A DNA stretch of 64,000 bases. Origin: Trema orientale (Eukaryota > Streptophyta > Magnoliopsida > Rosales > Cannabaceae). The notes beneath the pieces were generated by a model. It saw only the letters and a list, made by a program, of their open reading frames with translations, searched no databases and had not been told where the DNA came from. The stretch covers positions 2,155,766 to 2,219,765 of the forward strand of contig JXTC01000002.1 in the NCBI GenBank assembly GCA_002914845.1, written 5' to 3'. Position 1 is the first letter of the stretch; each line of letters starts with the position of its first letter. Positions 35,546 to 48,519 of the stretch are shown here, piece by piece. The position numbers and the translations under genes were made by a program.

Positions 35546-38500
35546 TTTTCCATCTTTCTTTTGATTATATTTTTACGAAAATAGCCCCATCCATGACCAT
35601 AATGCCTGTTCTACCCTTTTAAATAGCCAATTTTTCTTTAAAACCCTTGATAAAATGAAAATAAATACGGGATTAAAAAAAGACAAAATAACCTCCTTAC
35701 CCTTAATTTTTGCTAAGTATTACACTCCATCATAAGATAATTGAATTTGACACATTGTCCCTTAAAATTAGCGGAACTAGTCTTATTTTTCTTGACTATT
35801 GACTTACTGGTTTTTTTTTTTTTTTTTGACATCCTCGATCGTTTCCTTGGATTGAAAAACAGTTCATGCTAATTTTAAAGCCTTCCATGCTTTTTTAGGG
35901 ATAAAATGAGATTACTTTTACTAATTTTAGGACAAACTACTTATAAATTAATTATCTCAATAAACCCTTGGCAAAAATTAAAAGAAAATGCTAATTTTTC
36001 CAAAAAAGAAAACCACCCAAGTGTAATTTGTTAATGAGTACGAAAATATTTGACTAGGGTTGGAATTGGACATTACTATTCACTGACAGTCTGAGGTTCA
36101 CAGAAAGAAGAATTGCCCTCCTCCACATATCCTCCAACGGGGCACATACCCTAAGGCCTAAACTGACCACTCAGAGAAGTAAGCCCATGAAGGGCACCAA
36201 GACCAAGAGATGGCACTGTAATTTCCTCTCTCTCTTTTTTGGGGTATATCTGATGTGAATTTTGAATTAATTTGTCAGCTTGTTCTGTTATTTTCTTTCT
36301 GGTTTAAGCTTTTTACTCAAGGACTTGTTTGCATTGAAGGAATCTCAAATTCAGCCGAGAAAAGTAAAAAATAAAAATGAAAATTCAAAAGGAAAAATCT
36401 CATGAGAAAGCCAATTGGGTTTTGAACAATAAGATGAAGACAAAGGAATTGCATGTGCAGCTGCCACTTTGGCGCCGTTAAAGGTCTCTCATATACGTCC
36501 CTGTCCACAGGCAATTGTCACAACCTGATAAATACCTTAATGTTATTTATTTTTTTATTTTTTGGTTGTTATAAAATAAAAATTAAAAATTACCGTAACA
36601 AGACAAGCATGGTCTTAAATATTTGGCTCCAATATTCCCTTTCCTTTTTCTTCTTATAAATGAGTTGTTATGTACTTTAAGCATGTTCTTAATTCTAGGG
36701 TCTTGATTTAGGTAAGCTCATTTGAAGTTTGTTTAAAAATGACCAAAATTTTCTTTCTTACGCCTAGTGATTTTTATTTTTTTATTTTTTTCAACAGATT
36801 AGAAAAACCCCCTAATCCCCTATGATGAATTTCAGCTATTCATTATTAGAATGCTGTTAAGACTTTTCTATACATATACATATATAATATTTGTAATATT
36901 GAAAGGGGCAAAAAAACAAAGAAAGACAATGGAAAAAACTAAGCCGTTTAAGAAAGGATTAAAAATATATTACATTATTATGTGTAACCACTAACAAATA
37001 TATTCTTTTCAAGTCAATGGATAGGTACAAGCTACGTAGCTGATTGTGTTTGGACTTAGTAATTGGCACTTATTTAAGATGATTGAAACACTAATACCGC
37101 GAATCATGGTCTTAATATCTCTTAGTCAATTCAAAATCCTTGTTAAATAGTTATCGCTTTTTATGCAGGTCTTACCTTCATAATTAATAAATAATCACCA
37201 TTTTCCTTAAAGTAAAGAAAAACCCACCATTAATTGTCCCATATTGATATCAGTTACACACTTACACACACATATAACCACCTCTGCCAAAAGATTTTTA
37301 TCTGACAGGTCATAAAGATAAGCCAGACAGACTTCATTTAAGCATAAACTTTCATACCCTTCACCCCTTTTCTTTTTCTCTCAATTTTTTTTAGTGTTAC
37401 AAAAAACAATCCCATTATTATGTCTTTCTCAATTCTAAATTTTCACAAAGTCGTGAAACAGTTAGTAATCGACTTGTATTGGAAGATACTAAAAAAATTT
37501 TCAGGTTCAACTTGTTTTGCCATAATATTCGATATTAATACATTATTTCAATATTGTTTGAAAAATAAAAATAAAAGAGAGAAGTAGAGAACGATACTTT
37601 AATGAGTTAGAGGCGTTGAGGTATTTTTCAATTACAGTAAGGTATAGCTAAGAATGTCATCAGCCATGTGCTAAGGGCCTTAACTTTCGCTCTGTTTCAA
37701 AGTTTGATAGAATCATACACAGTACTTTGGAACGTGTCGACTTGCACACCGGCCGTCCATGAGAACAAGAATGGGGGCCCATAGTAGATAGACTGGTGGA
37801 GATAACGGTAGGCTGCGCTGCGTTTTGAAGCCGTGCAAAGCTGTTACATCCATATATATATATATATATATGCTAAATAGTCTAAACTATTATTCAATGT
37901 TGGGGAACCAACACTTGGGAAGAGTAGATAATAAATTCTCTTTTATTTAATGCGGCAGTCAAAAAAATACCCGGGATTTAATTCTTTTTACCAGAAAAGA
38001 TTTGAGAGCATTAAACTCTTCCAACTCCTAAGCTCAGTCGTAATAAACGGCTGTGGAATCAAAGAAAACACTTACTGCAAAAGACAGAACAAAAGTAGAG
38101 TAGAGAAATAATTATGTCTCTTTGGTCTCAAAAAGTTCAAATTTTCCACTAAGCTAAGCTAATCTAATTTAGTGTCTTTTGGTTAAGTAAACTAAAACCC
38201 ATTTCACCAAAAAGCTCAAACAACCATGCTATGGTTAGTTGCGACTTACATATTATGGTCATCTATTAGAGTGAGTTCTCAGTTGGGTGTGGTCGATGTA
38301 TTAAGATTAATTAGTTTTTTTGTAGTAAGAAAACATTAAGATTAATTAGGAAAGTAAGGAACAAAAAAAGAAAAAGAAAAGAAGAGGCTAAAAAAAGCAG
38401 AGAGAAGCAGAAGGAACAAAATAAAGGAAAGGGGTATCGCGGCAAATGGTCGATGCTTTGCATGTGGGTATTGGGCATGGTAGTTTGTTAACCATAAGAG

Positions 38501-38780
38501 GCTAAAAGCGACTATGCCCCACTTGGATTTTGGGGGATTTCCCATTTGAGACAGCAACAAAACCACACGCTTTTCCCTTCAAAAACCAGCCTTGGGCCTA
38601 TTCAAAAAAACCCAAAAGGCCAAAACAGACTTGTTAGTCTGTTTTTAAACTATAAGATGAGTTTTGATGAAAACCGCTTAGTCATAATATAACCCCAGCC
38701 GTTAGTGGTCCCCAGAAGCTTGAAAAAAACTGTTGGTTGTGACGGTGGTTAATAGTCCTTAGCCCCCATCTTTCCCTCCT
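35546..38780. other. intergenic, upstream region of the expansin gene
   Basis: AT-rich with less AT-rich patches at 36040-36240, 37700-37840 and 38400-38640 and a (TA)n tract at 37853-37871. The patches may be promoter or enhancer DNA of the expansin gene. No coding region could be supported. Confidence 0.35.
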
Positions 38781-38788
38781 TAAAGCTC

Positions 38789-38797
38789 TATATAATA
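38789..38797 (+). promoter_or_regulatory. TATA box of the expansin gene
   Basis: CTATATAATACCC about 210 bases before the start codon, followed by a C-rich stretch and a pyrimidine-rich leader (38805-38840). The transcription start is inferred near 38820. Confidence 0.65.
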
Positions 38798-39001
38798 CCC
38801 CCAGCCCCCTCCCCGTTCTCTTCACTCATCCACCTCACATTTTCCTTCTTTTGTTCTATTTTTGAGAGCTCATTACTCTTCAAAGTAACCATCTTTAGCC
38901 CTCCTACATTTTCCTCTTACTTGCATTATAACAAAAGTGTTTTCACAAAGAAGCAAAAAAGCTAAGTGCTTTACTTGTTATTCTTCATGCAGGTTAAAAA
39001 A

Positions 39002-40262
39002 ATGGCTCTTGCTGGTTTTTTCTTGGTGGGTTTTTTGGCAATGTTGTCCTCAGCCCATGGCTACGGTGGTGGGGGTTGGATTAATGCTCATGCCACTTTC
39101 TATGGAGGGAGTGATGCTTCTGGGACAATGGGTATGAATCAAATGGAGGACTTTTGACTTTGGTCATCACATTTTTGAGATCTATGTTCAATTTTTTTAG
39201 GGGAGTGTCTTCCACTTGACTGAGATATTTCCTCTGCGATTTTTTTTTTTTAATAGGTGGGGCTTGTGGATATGGGAACCTCTACAGCCAGGGGTATGGA
39301 ACCAACACTGCTGCTCTCAGTACTGCTCTGTTCAACAATGGTTTGAGCTGTGGATCTTGCTATGAGATTAGGTGTGCGAGTGACCCCAAATGGTGCCTGC
39401 CGGGCTCCATTGTGGTCACAGCCACTAACTTCTGCCCACCAAACAATGCTCTCCCTAACAATGCCGGCGGCTGGTGTAACCCTCCTCAGCAACACTTTGA
39501 TCTGTCTCAGCCTGTTTTCCAGCACATTGCTCAGTACAGAGCTGGAATCGTCCCTGTGGCTTACAGAAGGTAAAATCGGTTGACCTTTGTGTTAATAAAT
39601 TTTTGGTTTTAATGAAGTTTGGTGTAAAAGTAGCATTTTTTCTTTTTAGATCTCTGTGGAAGATTAGAGTTCTCAAGTACACGAACATTTTGGTCAATTA
39701 GAACTTTTATCAGAGTTCTACTTTGCAGTAAAATCTTGAATAGAAAAACAAAAATTTAAAGCATAAAAGTTACCCTTAAGAGTTTCCTTCCTACTTTAGC
39801 ACTAAATGTTAAGAGGGTTTGGTTTGTTTCTTTTTCAAGTATTGAGAACACTGCTTTTTTTCTTTTTGTTACCCTTCTTTTTCTTAATGTTGACTAGTAT
39901 TAAATTTGTCCTCCTCAGAAAGTAATTGGGTTTGTCTTGGTTTTTCATTTTGTAGGGTACCCTGCAGAAGAAGGGGAGGTATCAGATTCACCATCAATGG
40001 CCACTCCTACTTCAACCTGGTCCTAATCACCAACGTTGGTGGTGCCGGTGATGTCCATGCTGCTTCCATCAAAGGGTCCAGAACTGGCTGGCAAGCTATG
40101 TCCCGAAACTGGGGCCAGAACTGGCAAAGCAACTCCTATCTCAATGGCCAAAGCCTCTCATTCAAGGTCACTACCAGTGATGGCCGCACCATTGTGTCCT
40201 ACAATGTGGCCCCAGCTGGCTGGTCCTTCGGACAGACTTTCTCTGGTGCCCAATTCCGCTAG
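39002..40262 (+). CDS. EXPA1: alpha-expansin (EXPA1/EXPA15 clade)
   Basis: A 249-residue secreted wall-loosening protein from three exons: 39002-39131, 39257-39569 and 39956-40262. Residues 1-20 are a signal peptide ([15 protein letters not shown]). Domain 1 follows: [35 protein letters not shown], cysteines 47, 75, 78, 83, 90, 103, 117, and the HFD motif at 123-125. Domain 2 (from about 150) is the CBM63 cellulose-binding part with Trp193, Trp200, Trp204 and Trp237. The protein ends TFSGAQFR as in the family. Expansins break contacts between cellulose and matrix glycans in acid-induced growth; they have no proven hydrolase activity. Start context AAAAAAATGGCT. The gene is intact and alone: the next genes are 17.5 kb upstream and 5 kb downstream. 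The assignment to EXPA1 rather than EXPA15 rests on neighbours and is uncertain. Confidence 0.95.
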
Positions 40263-42240
40263 GACATTTCCCTTTCCATTAAGTATTTAGCCATAAATTA
40301 TATACACTACTAGGAGTATCTTCTCATATATTTATACTGGAGTTATCTATACTAGTATATGACTTGTAGTATGCTAAGGTATTAGATAGTATACTATGTT
40401 TTATGGGGTCGGCCTTTTTGGCTTTTAGGTTTGAAAAAATTTGAAGGGCTTATTTTAAAAATGGCTCTTCATTTTGATTTTAGAATGTATTGTTGTAGGG
40501 TAACCCTATGTATATTGGGACTACTCTACTCATTCTTGGGGTCTTTTTCTCCTTTAGCAAAAGCAGTGGTGGCAGAGGTGGTCTCCTTTCACCACCCGCC
40601 CACACTAGTTTTTGAATAGTGGATGATATTTTGTTCCTTTGGGATATTGTTTAAGCATTTTTGGCTTTTCGAGGTCATTGTAATCAGCTTCTTCTGCTGA
40701 GCTGGGTTTCACCCTTATTAGTATGTTTGAACTTTATTTGGAGAATTAGAAGTGTATATTTCCAATTTCAACTATTAATAGAGTGCTAATTTACTTTTTG
40801 TTTTCCTTATTTTTGCATATCAAATGTTTAAGCATAAAAAAATATAATAAAAATAAAATGAAGGAGACCCAGTTACTGTTGCAACCAGTAAAAAAGGAAA
40901 GGAAAAAGAAAAATCATCTAAAACTGTATTGTGTGTTGGACCCTAAATGTGATGACATTTTATTGGGCTACCGTTTAGCCCACCAAGTCCGTATGGGATC
41001 CAAATCCAAAAACGAGTCTTTCTTACAAATTTGGGTTTTAAGTATAGAAATTCCATTTTTTTAAATTAAAAAAAACATGAGTAAAAAATGTTGTAACTAA
41101 TTTTTCATACTCTCTTAACGACTACTTTCAGCAGTTAAATTTAACTTCTGGAATTGATTTGAATGGACATTTGACAAACTAAGTAGTTTTCTAAAAAGAA
41201 AAAGTAATATGAGTCAGAACAAAGAAAATGACTTATAAATAATTAATTAAGTGCAATAAGTGCTATTGGTTTTTTTTTCTCCTGTAAGTTTTTAATTTGT
41301 TCTAAAACTTACACACTAATTTTTTCTAACCACATTGTTAATTCAAGTATAGGAAAATCTCATCTAAATATAAATAAAAAACAAAGAAAATAAAAAAATT
41401 ACTCTGGAATACCCTTTTTTTTAACTTTAATTTTTTAAGTTGTCTTAGCTCATATAATGGGCAAAAATCACAAGGAGTCGGAGGTGTGTAATCCCAGCAA
41501 AGCTTTAAATGGGCAGTGACTAGTTATTGAATACACAACAAACTCTTTGAGTGAAGTCTGAGTCAATGTGTAAACCAATCTGAAATGTTGATTTTACAAG
41601 TTACGGGTAGGAGTGGGGATGGGACAAGAAAAGTCTTCATGACATCTCATAGTTATGCAAAAAGTCACAGCCTAACATTGGAGACTTTTATGATGTGGAA
41701 TTCAGGTATATGTTAATAATATGCTTGCATACACAATACAAAATATGTAATGTGGCAGGAAAATATATGCAAATTCATTTTTTTTTTTTAAAAAAAAAAA
41801 TAACGACTGGCATTTGATTAGTGTTTTTGGACTACAACTCTCCAAAATTATCTGCTCAGGGTGAAAGTGAGAGGTAGTGATAAAATGACTATCCCCCTAC
41901 TTAAAGCCGTGTTTTTCAGAAGTAGTAGTAATCATAATAATAATAATAATAATAACAATAGTGTAGTAATTAGATTCCTTGTATTCTACCCTGCAAAGAG
42001 TCCTCATTTGGGGCGAAAAAAGTGGGGTTATCTTAGCTTCTTTAAGATAAATAAAAGGGTAACTATACTGACCAATCACATCATTAATTTAACATTTATA
42101 GGAAATAATAAGGATGGTGCCCACCATATAATTAATGCAAAGAAAATTTCATGTATTAGAAACTAGTCAGCCTTTTTGCTAGTCTTTTCCTATTGCTGAG
42201 TGTCACTTTTTAAAAGGAGCAAAATCTTTTGTGACATCAA
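40263..42240. other. 3' UTR of the expansin gene, then intergenic
   Basis: The transcript probably ends between 40700 and 40780, given the TTTGTTCC..GTAATCAGC type U-rich sequence. Beyond lies AT-rich DNA with (AAT)n at 41932-41955 and no supportable gene. Confidence 0.4.
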
Positions 42241-42244
42241 TTCT

Positions 42245-43566
42245 TAGACCATCTTCGATACATTTTGTTAAAAAAGCTGTATTAATGCTATATTTACTAT
42301 GACATGCCAAATTCATCATATAATTTTTGAATTTTACTCTAATATATTTATGTTTTAAGAAATGTTATTTGTATTTTAAATATTAATTTTATATATAAAA
42401 TATTTTTTTTTTACTATTAGCTCTTATTATTCTATTATCCAATTACTCATCATAAAAGAAGACTCTTTTTTCTCTCTTTCTTAAAACCCCATATTCCTCC
42501 TCAAAAACTTTTCTATCATGATCTCCATCTCACCGGAGAGGGATGTCCTTTTATTCTTATGGGTTTTATCATACCAGATTCTAGATCTGTGTAAGTTTTA
42601 TTTGTTATCCTACCATATTCTAAATCTATGTAGGTTTCATTCATTTTATCTATTTTTTTATGTTTTTATTCTAGATCTGAATATTCAATGATCCAAATCT
42701 GGAAAAAATTTAATGTAGGCGCTGCACGGTTCATCAAGGCGGAGTCTATCGATGTTAGTATTTTGCTTCAAGATAATAAAGATTTGGATATTGTGGTTTT
42801 TCTGATATTCACTGTCCATGTGATAGAAATTAATTTCAACATTGCTGTGGGCATGGTGAACTCCTCTAACGATATTTCTAGCAATACTACTTATTATACG
42901 AGCTCTTTGTTAAGAGATAGCGGTGATGGATCTTGTCGCTTCATCTTTCATTTTGGGAATGAAACGACCGATACATGTGCTAAGATTAGTGTTTTTCAGT
43001 ATTCATGGCTTGTTTTATCATTAGGAAATTTCTTATTGTAATGCTCATATTATAGCAATTAGTTTATTGTCATAGTAAATTTCCTTTTTACTTAAAAAAA
43101 AATACTCATTATAAAAATTAACTTCATCTATTAATTTACAATTACTCATATTCTACAGAAATAAACAAACTGACCAACGCAAAAAAAATTGTAAATAAAA
43201 TTTTAGTATGCTATCAATGCTAATTGATTGCAATTAGTAAGGATAAACTTGTAAATAAAATTTTATTATGCTATTAATGCTAATTGATTGCAATTAGTAA
43301 GGATAAACTTGTAAATAAAATTTAATAAAAAAATATCTATATATGCATATATTGAATTCTGATAATATTATAAAACATATGAAAATTTGCAATATTGTAC
43401 ATAAATTTAGTATGTCATATTCTTTATGCTATATTTAGCACAACAAATAACACATGCTAAAATTTATACCAAATATAGCACACCATTGAAGAGCTATTTT
43501 TTAGCCAAATACTAAAATTTAGCATTGACATAGGATTTAGCATATCCATTGGATGCTCTACCCTTG
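42245..43566. mobile_element. decayed transposon-like block with a possible RNase H-like remnant
   Basis: The left end (AGACCATCTTCGATACAT) and right end (ATATCCATTGGATGCTCT) are weak inverted matches of the common plant type GAGCATCTCCAATGGAT, followed by repeated GCTATATTTAGCA-like words near both ends. The centre has an open stretch, 42688-43041 on the + strand. It ends FHFGNETTDTCAKISVF, which resembles the final RNase H motif (N..AD..AK) of plant LINE or Mutator cargo. The rest is unrecognisable. The boundaries are approximate and the class is unresolved. Confidence 0.4.
43191..43322. repeat. 60-bp tandem duplication
   Basis: Positions 43201-43260 and 43261-43320 are the same 60-base unit with two differences. 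A partial third copy of the boundary word GTAAATAAAATTT precedes them. The unit contains CTAATTGATTGCAATTAG, itself palindromic. It lies inside the decayed transposon-like block. Confidence 0.9.
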
Positions 43567-44900
43567 GTAATGACTTTCAATTTATCAAGTTGAAAGGTTG
43601 TTCTATAATTCCAAAAATATTATTTTTAAAATTAGAATAAAAGCGTTTATTTCATACATTCTATGTGCAAAGTTTTTTCTATTTTTCAAAGAAAAATGCT
43701 AAAAAATACTTGTGATACTAAGCACCACACACTAATAAAAATATAAAACTCTAACATAAAATTCACATTAATAAGTTTCTACATCTTTGTTAGTGTGTTT
43801 CTCATAAGTCAAAAAATCGCTCTTGAGAAAGAAAAAAAAAAGTTAAAAAAAAAAAAAAGGTCGCTCCTTGGAAGAAAAAAAAAAACGGTGACCTCTCAAA
43901 AAATATATATATATATATTATATAAGGAAAAAAAAATGCATATGATGTTCACCACCGTAGCCGGGACCAACCAAGTGCAGGGCCAGGTTCCAATATGGTA
44001 ACTCGAGTTGGGTATGCTCACCTAATCCCAGGCCCAAGATTCCAAGGCTTTTCTTTTGATCTTTTATTTATTTATTTATTTTATTATTACTATTTTTTTT
44101 TAATGAACAATTGTCATTTCATGGTTAATCTATGTATGTTAAGTGGCAGACAAATTTAACGAGATTAATTCTTATGCAAATAGATTTTACACCTTTTTAC
44201 TATAAAACGCTACAAAATTTTTGCTACCAAACAAATCCTAATTTCTAAAGCTTTTATGTCTGAAAAATTAGGTTAAACTTTGAAGGGAGCTGTAACATAA
44301 ATAAGTGAAAAAGGATTTTTTTTTTAATTTTTAAATGTTTTTGGTCTGAAATAAATTGAGTGTAGTATATTGCTAGACAATGCATGGTGAGTTGGAAACC
44401 AACTCTGAAACCTCTAAAAGGCATATCACTTCAGTGTCTATCTACATGTCACTCGGCTTTTCCACGTCTCTTTCTGTTAAGACTTCCTTTAGGATTCATA
44501 TTCAGTTGACATCAAATAAGAATATTTACCATAGATGTCATTTGGCTTTTTTCATGTTGGAAATATCACAAACCTAACTCTATTCTGTGGTGGTTCACAT
44601 GTCTCTTATCCAACTATATTCAAACTCCTATATTTCACAATCGAATCAGAAAACGAAACTGTCAAATGGTAAAAGTTTTTAACTGTGAGAAGTTTATTTT
44701 GAGAGTGAATTGTAATGAAAGTGGAAGCTACACAAACATTTTCTCTCAAAAAAAAAGGTATATTTATCTGCAGTTTCTATAGTATTGAACTGCCACTCAT
44801 GAAACGACAGGCAAAAGTTTCAACACATATATGTGATATATTGATTCCTGTATTGATATATGTATTTCATTTTTTTTTTTTTTATATACAGCTCAAGAAA
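43567..44900. other. intergenic between the convergent expansin and MADS genes
   Basis: AT-rich with (TA)n at 43903-43922. A GC-richer patch at 43940-44045 has a short open frame without known features. Nothing that can be called a gene. Confidence 0.35.
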
Positions 44901-45243
44901 ATGAGAGGGGGCAAGGCTAGGCACCAGCTGCATTGTTGCCATGAGCAATCTTGACACCCTAAAACTAGTTTGAGGTATAAAATTTGCAGAAGATTTTCTA
45001 CCACGAACTGGTACCTCATTCAATGAAGTAAGCACTGTTCCTCCTGTTACCGCTCGCCGGAGATTAGCATTCATGGTGTTATAGGTTGTTCCCGTACTAT
45101 ACATCACTCACTGGTTGCCTTCTAATTTACATAGCTAGTATGAAAAACTGCAAAAATCCTGGTGGATAAGTATATGCCAAAGCAAATGATCCAATTTCTC
45201 CAGCAACTTTTAACACTGAATGAGTGAAAAGTCATTCATGGGT
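44901..45243 (-). other. probable 3' UTR of the MADS-box gene
   Basis: Less AT-rich than the DNA to its left and directly after the proposed stop codon on the minus strand. A minus-strand open frame (45107-44820) crosses it but has no recognisable domain. It could also be part of a non-coding transcript. Confidence 0.3.
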
Positions 45244-48200
45244 CTAGTTCGGGTGCTGCAAAAAGCAATATAGAAGTTTATAATACGAAGGAAGAAGTTT
45301 CAATAATCAAAGGGTATTAATAATTGCCATCCGGAATTTCGTATCAGAAGCATACACCACAAAACAAGAAGATATTTGAGAAGATTGAATTCGGTATATC
45401 ATTGAGAGTAAATCTTTCATACTACAAGCTAACATTCATTGAGACACGGGGAAAAACTGACCTGAGGATATAAAGTTTCATCTAACATAGAAACAGCGTA
45501 AGTCCCAGATGTGGAAGCCCAATTATCTTGATGGTTAGTCTCATATCCATGTCTAGGAACTTCAAAGTTTCCATTGACATGATAATCCACAGCGTTTTCC
45601 TGTGGATTAATCTCCGTTTGAGGTTGAAATTTTGGATCATTTAGAACGTTCAGATTGTAAGGCACGTAAGGAAATTGACCACCACCCAGTTGTAGACTCA
45701 CAGGCGTGGTTCTGCTTAAATCGCTAACCATGCCATTTTCTTGTCCAGAATTGGAAATCTCTGGGTTTCTACCCATGCCAAAGTAACCAGAGTAACTACC
45801 AAACGAGGAACTTGTCGAGCACTCCATTTCTCTGTGATAAAGACGTGTAAAATAAAAATTAAAAAATTAAAAATTAAAAAAAAAAAAAAAAAAACACTGA
45901 GAATTGGGTTGGGGTGGGGGATTGGCAGACGAAGATGTCACTCTCCATCTAAAGGAAGAGATTCATCTTATAATATGATGTATGATATATGATACAAGGA
46001 TTGTCTAGCTACATTTTCATCTAATACGTAAAATTGGATGGGTAAATTGAAATGTAGTTTTCCAAAAACCAGAGTCAGAAGCAGAATAAATTTGTATATA
46101 AATTTTCAGAAACCAGATTTAAAGCATTGCACTTCAAATGAACCACTCACCTATGAGAAAGCAAGCTTGGGTCATCAGGTAAAACAATATTTTGACCGTC
46201 ATTATTAGGTATCCATGACAAAGGCTGGAGCTGCTGCTCAGCACCCACTCTGAAGGGTATATGTATCCCATTTTGGAACTGCACGATAAGGCTAGTGAAG
46301 ATTAGAGCTTTTAAACTTGTCAAAGAACCCCATCAGGATAATACTCTCAAAACCAATATATTTCACCTGGGTACTGCAATCTAATGACATGAATTGCTGC
46401 TTTTGCAAAATTTCCTGCCAATAAAGGAAGAAAGTATTGGTACTGAAGTAAGACAAAAGATGATAAACCATCAAGTACTTTATTTTTTGGGAGGGAGAAG
46501 TACTTATTTTTGTTAAGATGAATAGAAATGGATCTGTAGGTAAATATGCTCTCAAACTTATGTGTTAAGGCTATTAATAGGGTCATTTCAACTTTGCTCT
46601 CAAACTTATGGGTTAAGGCTATTAATAGGGTCATTTCAACTTTGCTCTCAAACTTATGGGTTAAGGCTAATGTTAGTGTAATTCTCTCTTTTTTCTTCCT
46701 CCTCAAGCCACTGGCCGCACTTTGTATCTCAACTCACACATGCTATTCACCTCAAATGGCGTCTTTACCTTTCTCCATTCCTAAAATCAAACAGTAGTAA
46801 GGTCCCAGAATATGTGTACCCTCTGCTCAAATGGTTGAATCCAGAACCTCCTCCCTATTACTAAGGAGTGGCATGTCAATCTGCTGCTAGCAGGAACTTT
46901 CTGGTTCTCAAGTTTTTTGTAAGTATAGTTTTCTGTTGAGGTACCTCATCTCTTGTGCAACTCCTTTCAAGCGATTTAAAACAAGTCAAATTGCAAATGA
47001 ATAAATAGAACAAATTAACTCCCGAACTAAGAACCTAGAATCAAAGAATGGATGACAAAAACTACCCACAGGCACAGCCAACCAAAAAGCATATGGTTGG
47101 CCAATCCAAACTTCTTTGGGCTATTTAATAAACTATCAAACGATACCTTTCCCAGAGAAGCATACCTTGTGGCTTCGAATTTGGTTAATTGATTCTCTTA
47201 GTGAGTTTTCCATTTGCCCCAGATGTTCTACACTATCAATCTTATCAGGGTTAGTCCAATAGCTGCACAACTCAAAACAATAACAAAATTAGCATGCAGT
47301 GATGATCTAAAATGCAGGACTTTACCTCAGCTTGAAAAAAAAAAAAAAAAAAAAAAANAAGAAGAAAGAAAGAAATACTTCCAAACACTAACCTGAGTCT
47401 CTTATGTATTTCAGAAAGTTGAGTCTGAAACAACATAGCCTGGTTGGATAATTCCTGCCCAAAACATGTGATCATCAATACTCATGAGTCATGACCCAAG
47501 AGTGCAATAACAAGAGAACGTCCAAGAATTTGCAAATTACCTCAATGGTTTGAGAACTGAAACAGAGACAGAAAATAAAAAAGAATTAATATTTAATTAC
47601 TGATCTGGGACAACTCAATCTGAAAAGGTCAATTGGTATTTTAAAAAAATAAACAAATAAACAAAAATAAAAACATACCCTGTACCCAAAAATTCTTGAA
47701 TATTTACATCATGGTCCAACTTCTTAAACGTTTTTTTCAGTGCCTAAACTCTCAAAAGAGAAAATACAAAGAAACGCAATTATGTTGCAGATAGGAGTTA
47801 TGATGGTACTCAGATGACATCCAAAAAGAAAGGAAATAAAAACTTAAATTAACACTGACAGAGAACAGGTTGTAAAAATTGAACTTACTTCGAGACTTTC
47901 CAACTTCCTGTTACAATCAAATGAAAGAAGTTTAATGACACTTCTCCTTGATGTATATCAATCTTGGATACATAATAACACAAATATAATTTTCAAGTGA
48001 GAGATTAACTTCTACCTTTTTGCCCTTTCTTGTGGAGTGAGTTGAGCAAATTTTGCAATAACCTCTTCAATACTGCTAGACTCAGCCAAAAAAAAAAAAA
48101 ATGGACCTCAATAAGAATCAACAAATCCAATGTCGACACGAACACAAGCACTAGCACTAATTTCACATCAGCAATTATATTGTATTAATATGAGGCTAGA

Positions 48201-48450
48201 TGATTAGCTATATAGACAATACAAATTACGAATACAAAGATAACAAGAGAAAGAATGAACTCTACCTGCGTTTTCCACTGCACAAAGAAGGCTTGCCAGT
48301 TGGTGAGAACATGAGAAGGATTATCTCTATATCACAAAGTATAGATAACTCATTAGCCTTTTTCATGATGCCATGCTTCCTCTTGGCATAAGTTGCTTGA
48401 CGCCCATTTGTATTCTCCAACTTCTTTATCTTTAGCTTTACCCTTCCCAT
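45244..48450 (-). CDS. AGL30: MIKC*-type MADS-box transcription factor (AGL30-like)
   Basis: A 353-residue protein from eleven exons, in transcript order 48450-48266, 48075-48016, 47907-47889 (19 nt), 47743-47679, 47556-47541 (16 nt), 47454-47393, 47262-47166, 46414-46367, 46278-46151, 45831-45462 and 45255-45244. All junctions are GT..AG and phases agree. The MADS domain (1-60) begins MGRVKLKIKKLENTNGRQ and includes KKANELSILCDIEIILLMFS, which binds CArG-type sites. The I/K region follows (EEVIAKFAQLTPQERAKRKL, ALKKTFKKLDHDVNI, LSNQAMLFQTQLSEIHKRL), predicted coiled coil. The C-terminal part is Asn/Gln/Ser-rich. MIKC* factors of the AGL30/65/66/94/104 group work as heterodimers in pollen. 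The last exon (His-Pro-Asn-stop) is the least certain; without splicing the protein would end ten codons after 45462. The lone N at 47358 is in an intron. Confidence 0.88.
46547..46672. repeat. 48-bp tandem repeat in a MADS-gene intron
   Basis: The unit TGCTCTCAAACTTATG(G/T)GTTAAGGCTATTAATAG.. is present about 2.6 times in a row with one or two differences. It lies in the intron between exons 7 and 8 of the MADS-box gene and creates a chance open frame. Confidence 0.85.
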
Positions 48451-48474
48451 CCTGCGCCTTATACCGCGAACTTC

Positions 48475-48510
48475 TTAATCTCGCCTCCTCGGATTTATGC
48501 TCCCTATCAT
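48475..48510 (-). promoter_or_regulatory. upstream ORF in the MADS-gene leader
   Basis: In the leader, 24 bases before the main ATG, a minus-strand ATG opens an 11-codon frame (MIGSINPRRRD) and then stops. It lies just after a probable leader-intron acceptor (TTGATAG). Such short upstream frames often lower translation of the main frame; this is inference, not shown. Confidence 0.5.
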
Positions 48511-48519
48511 CCCAATCCT

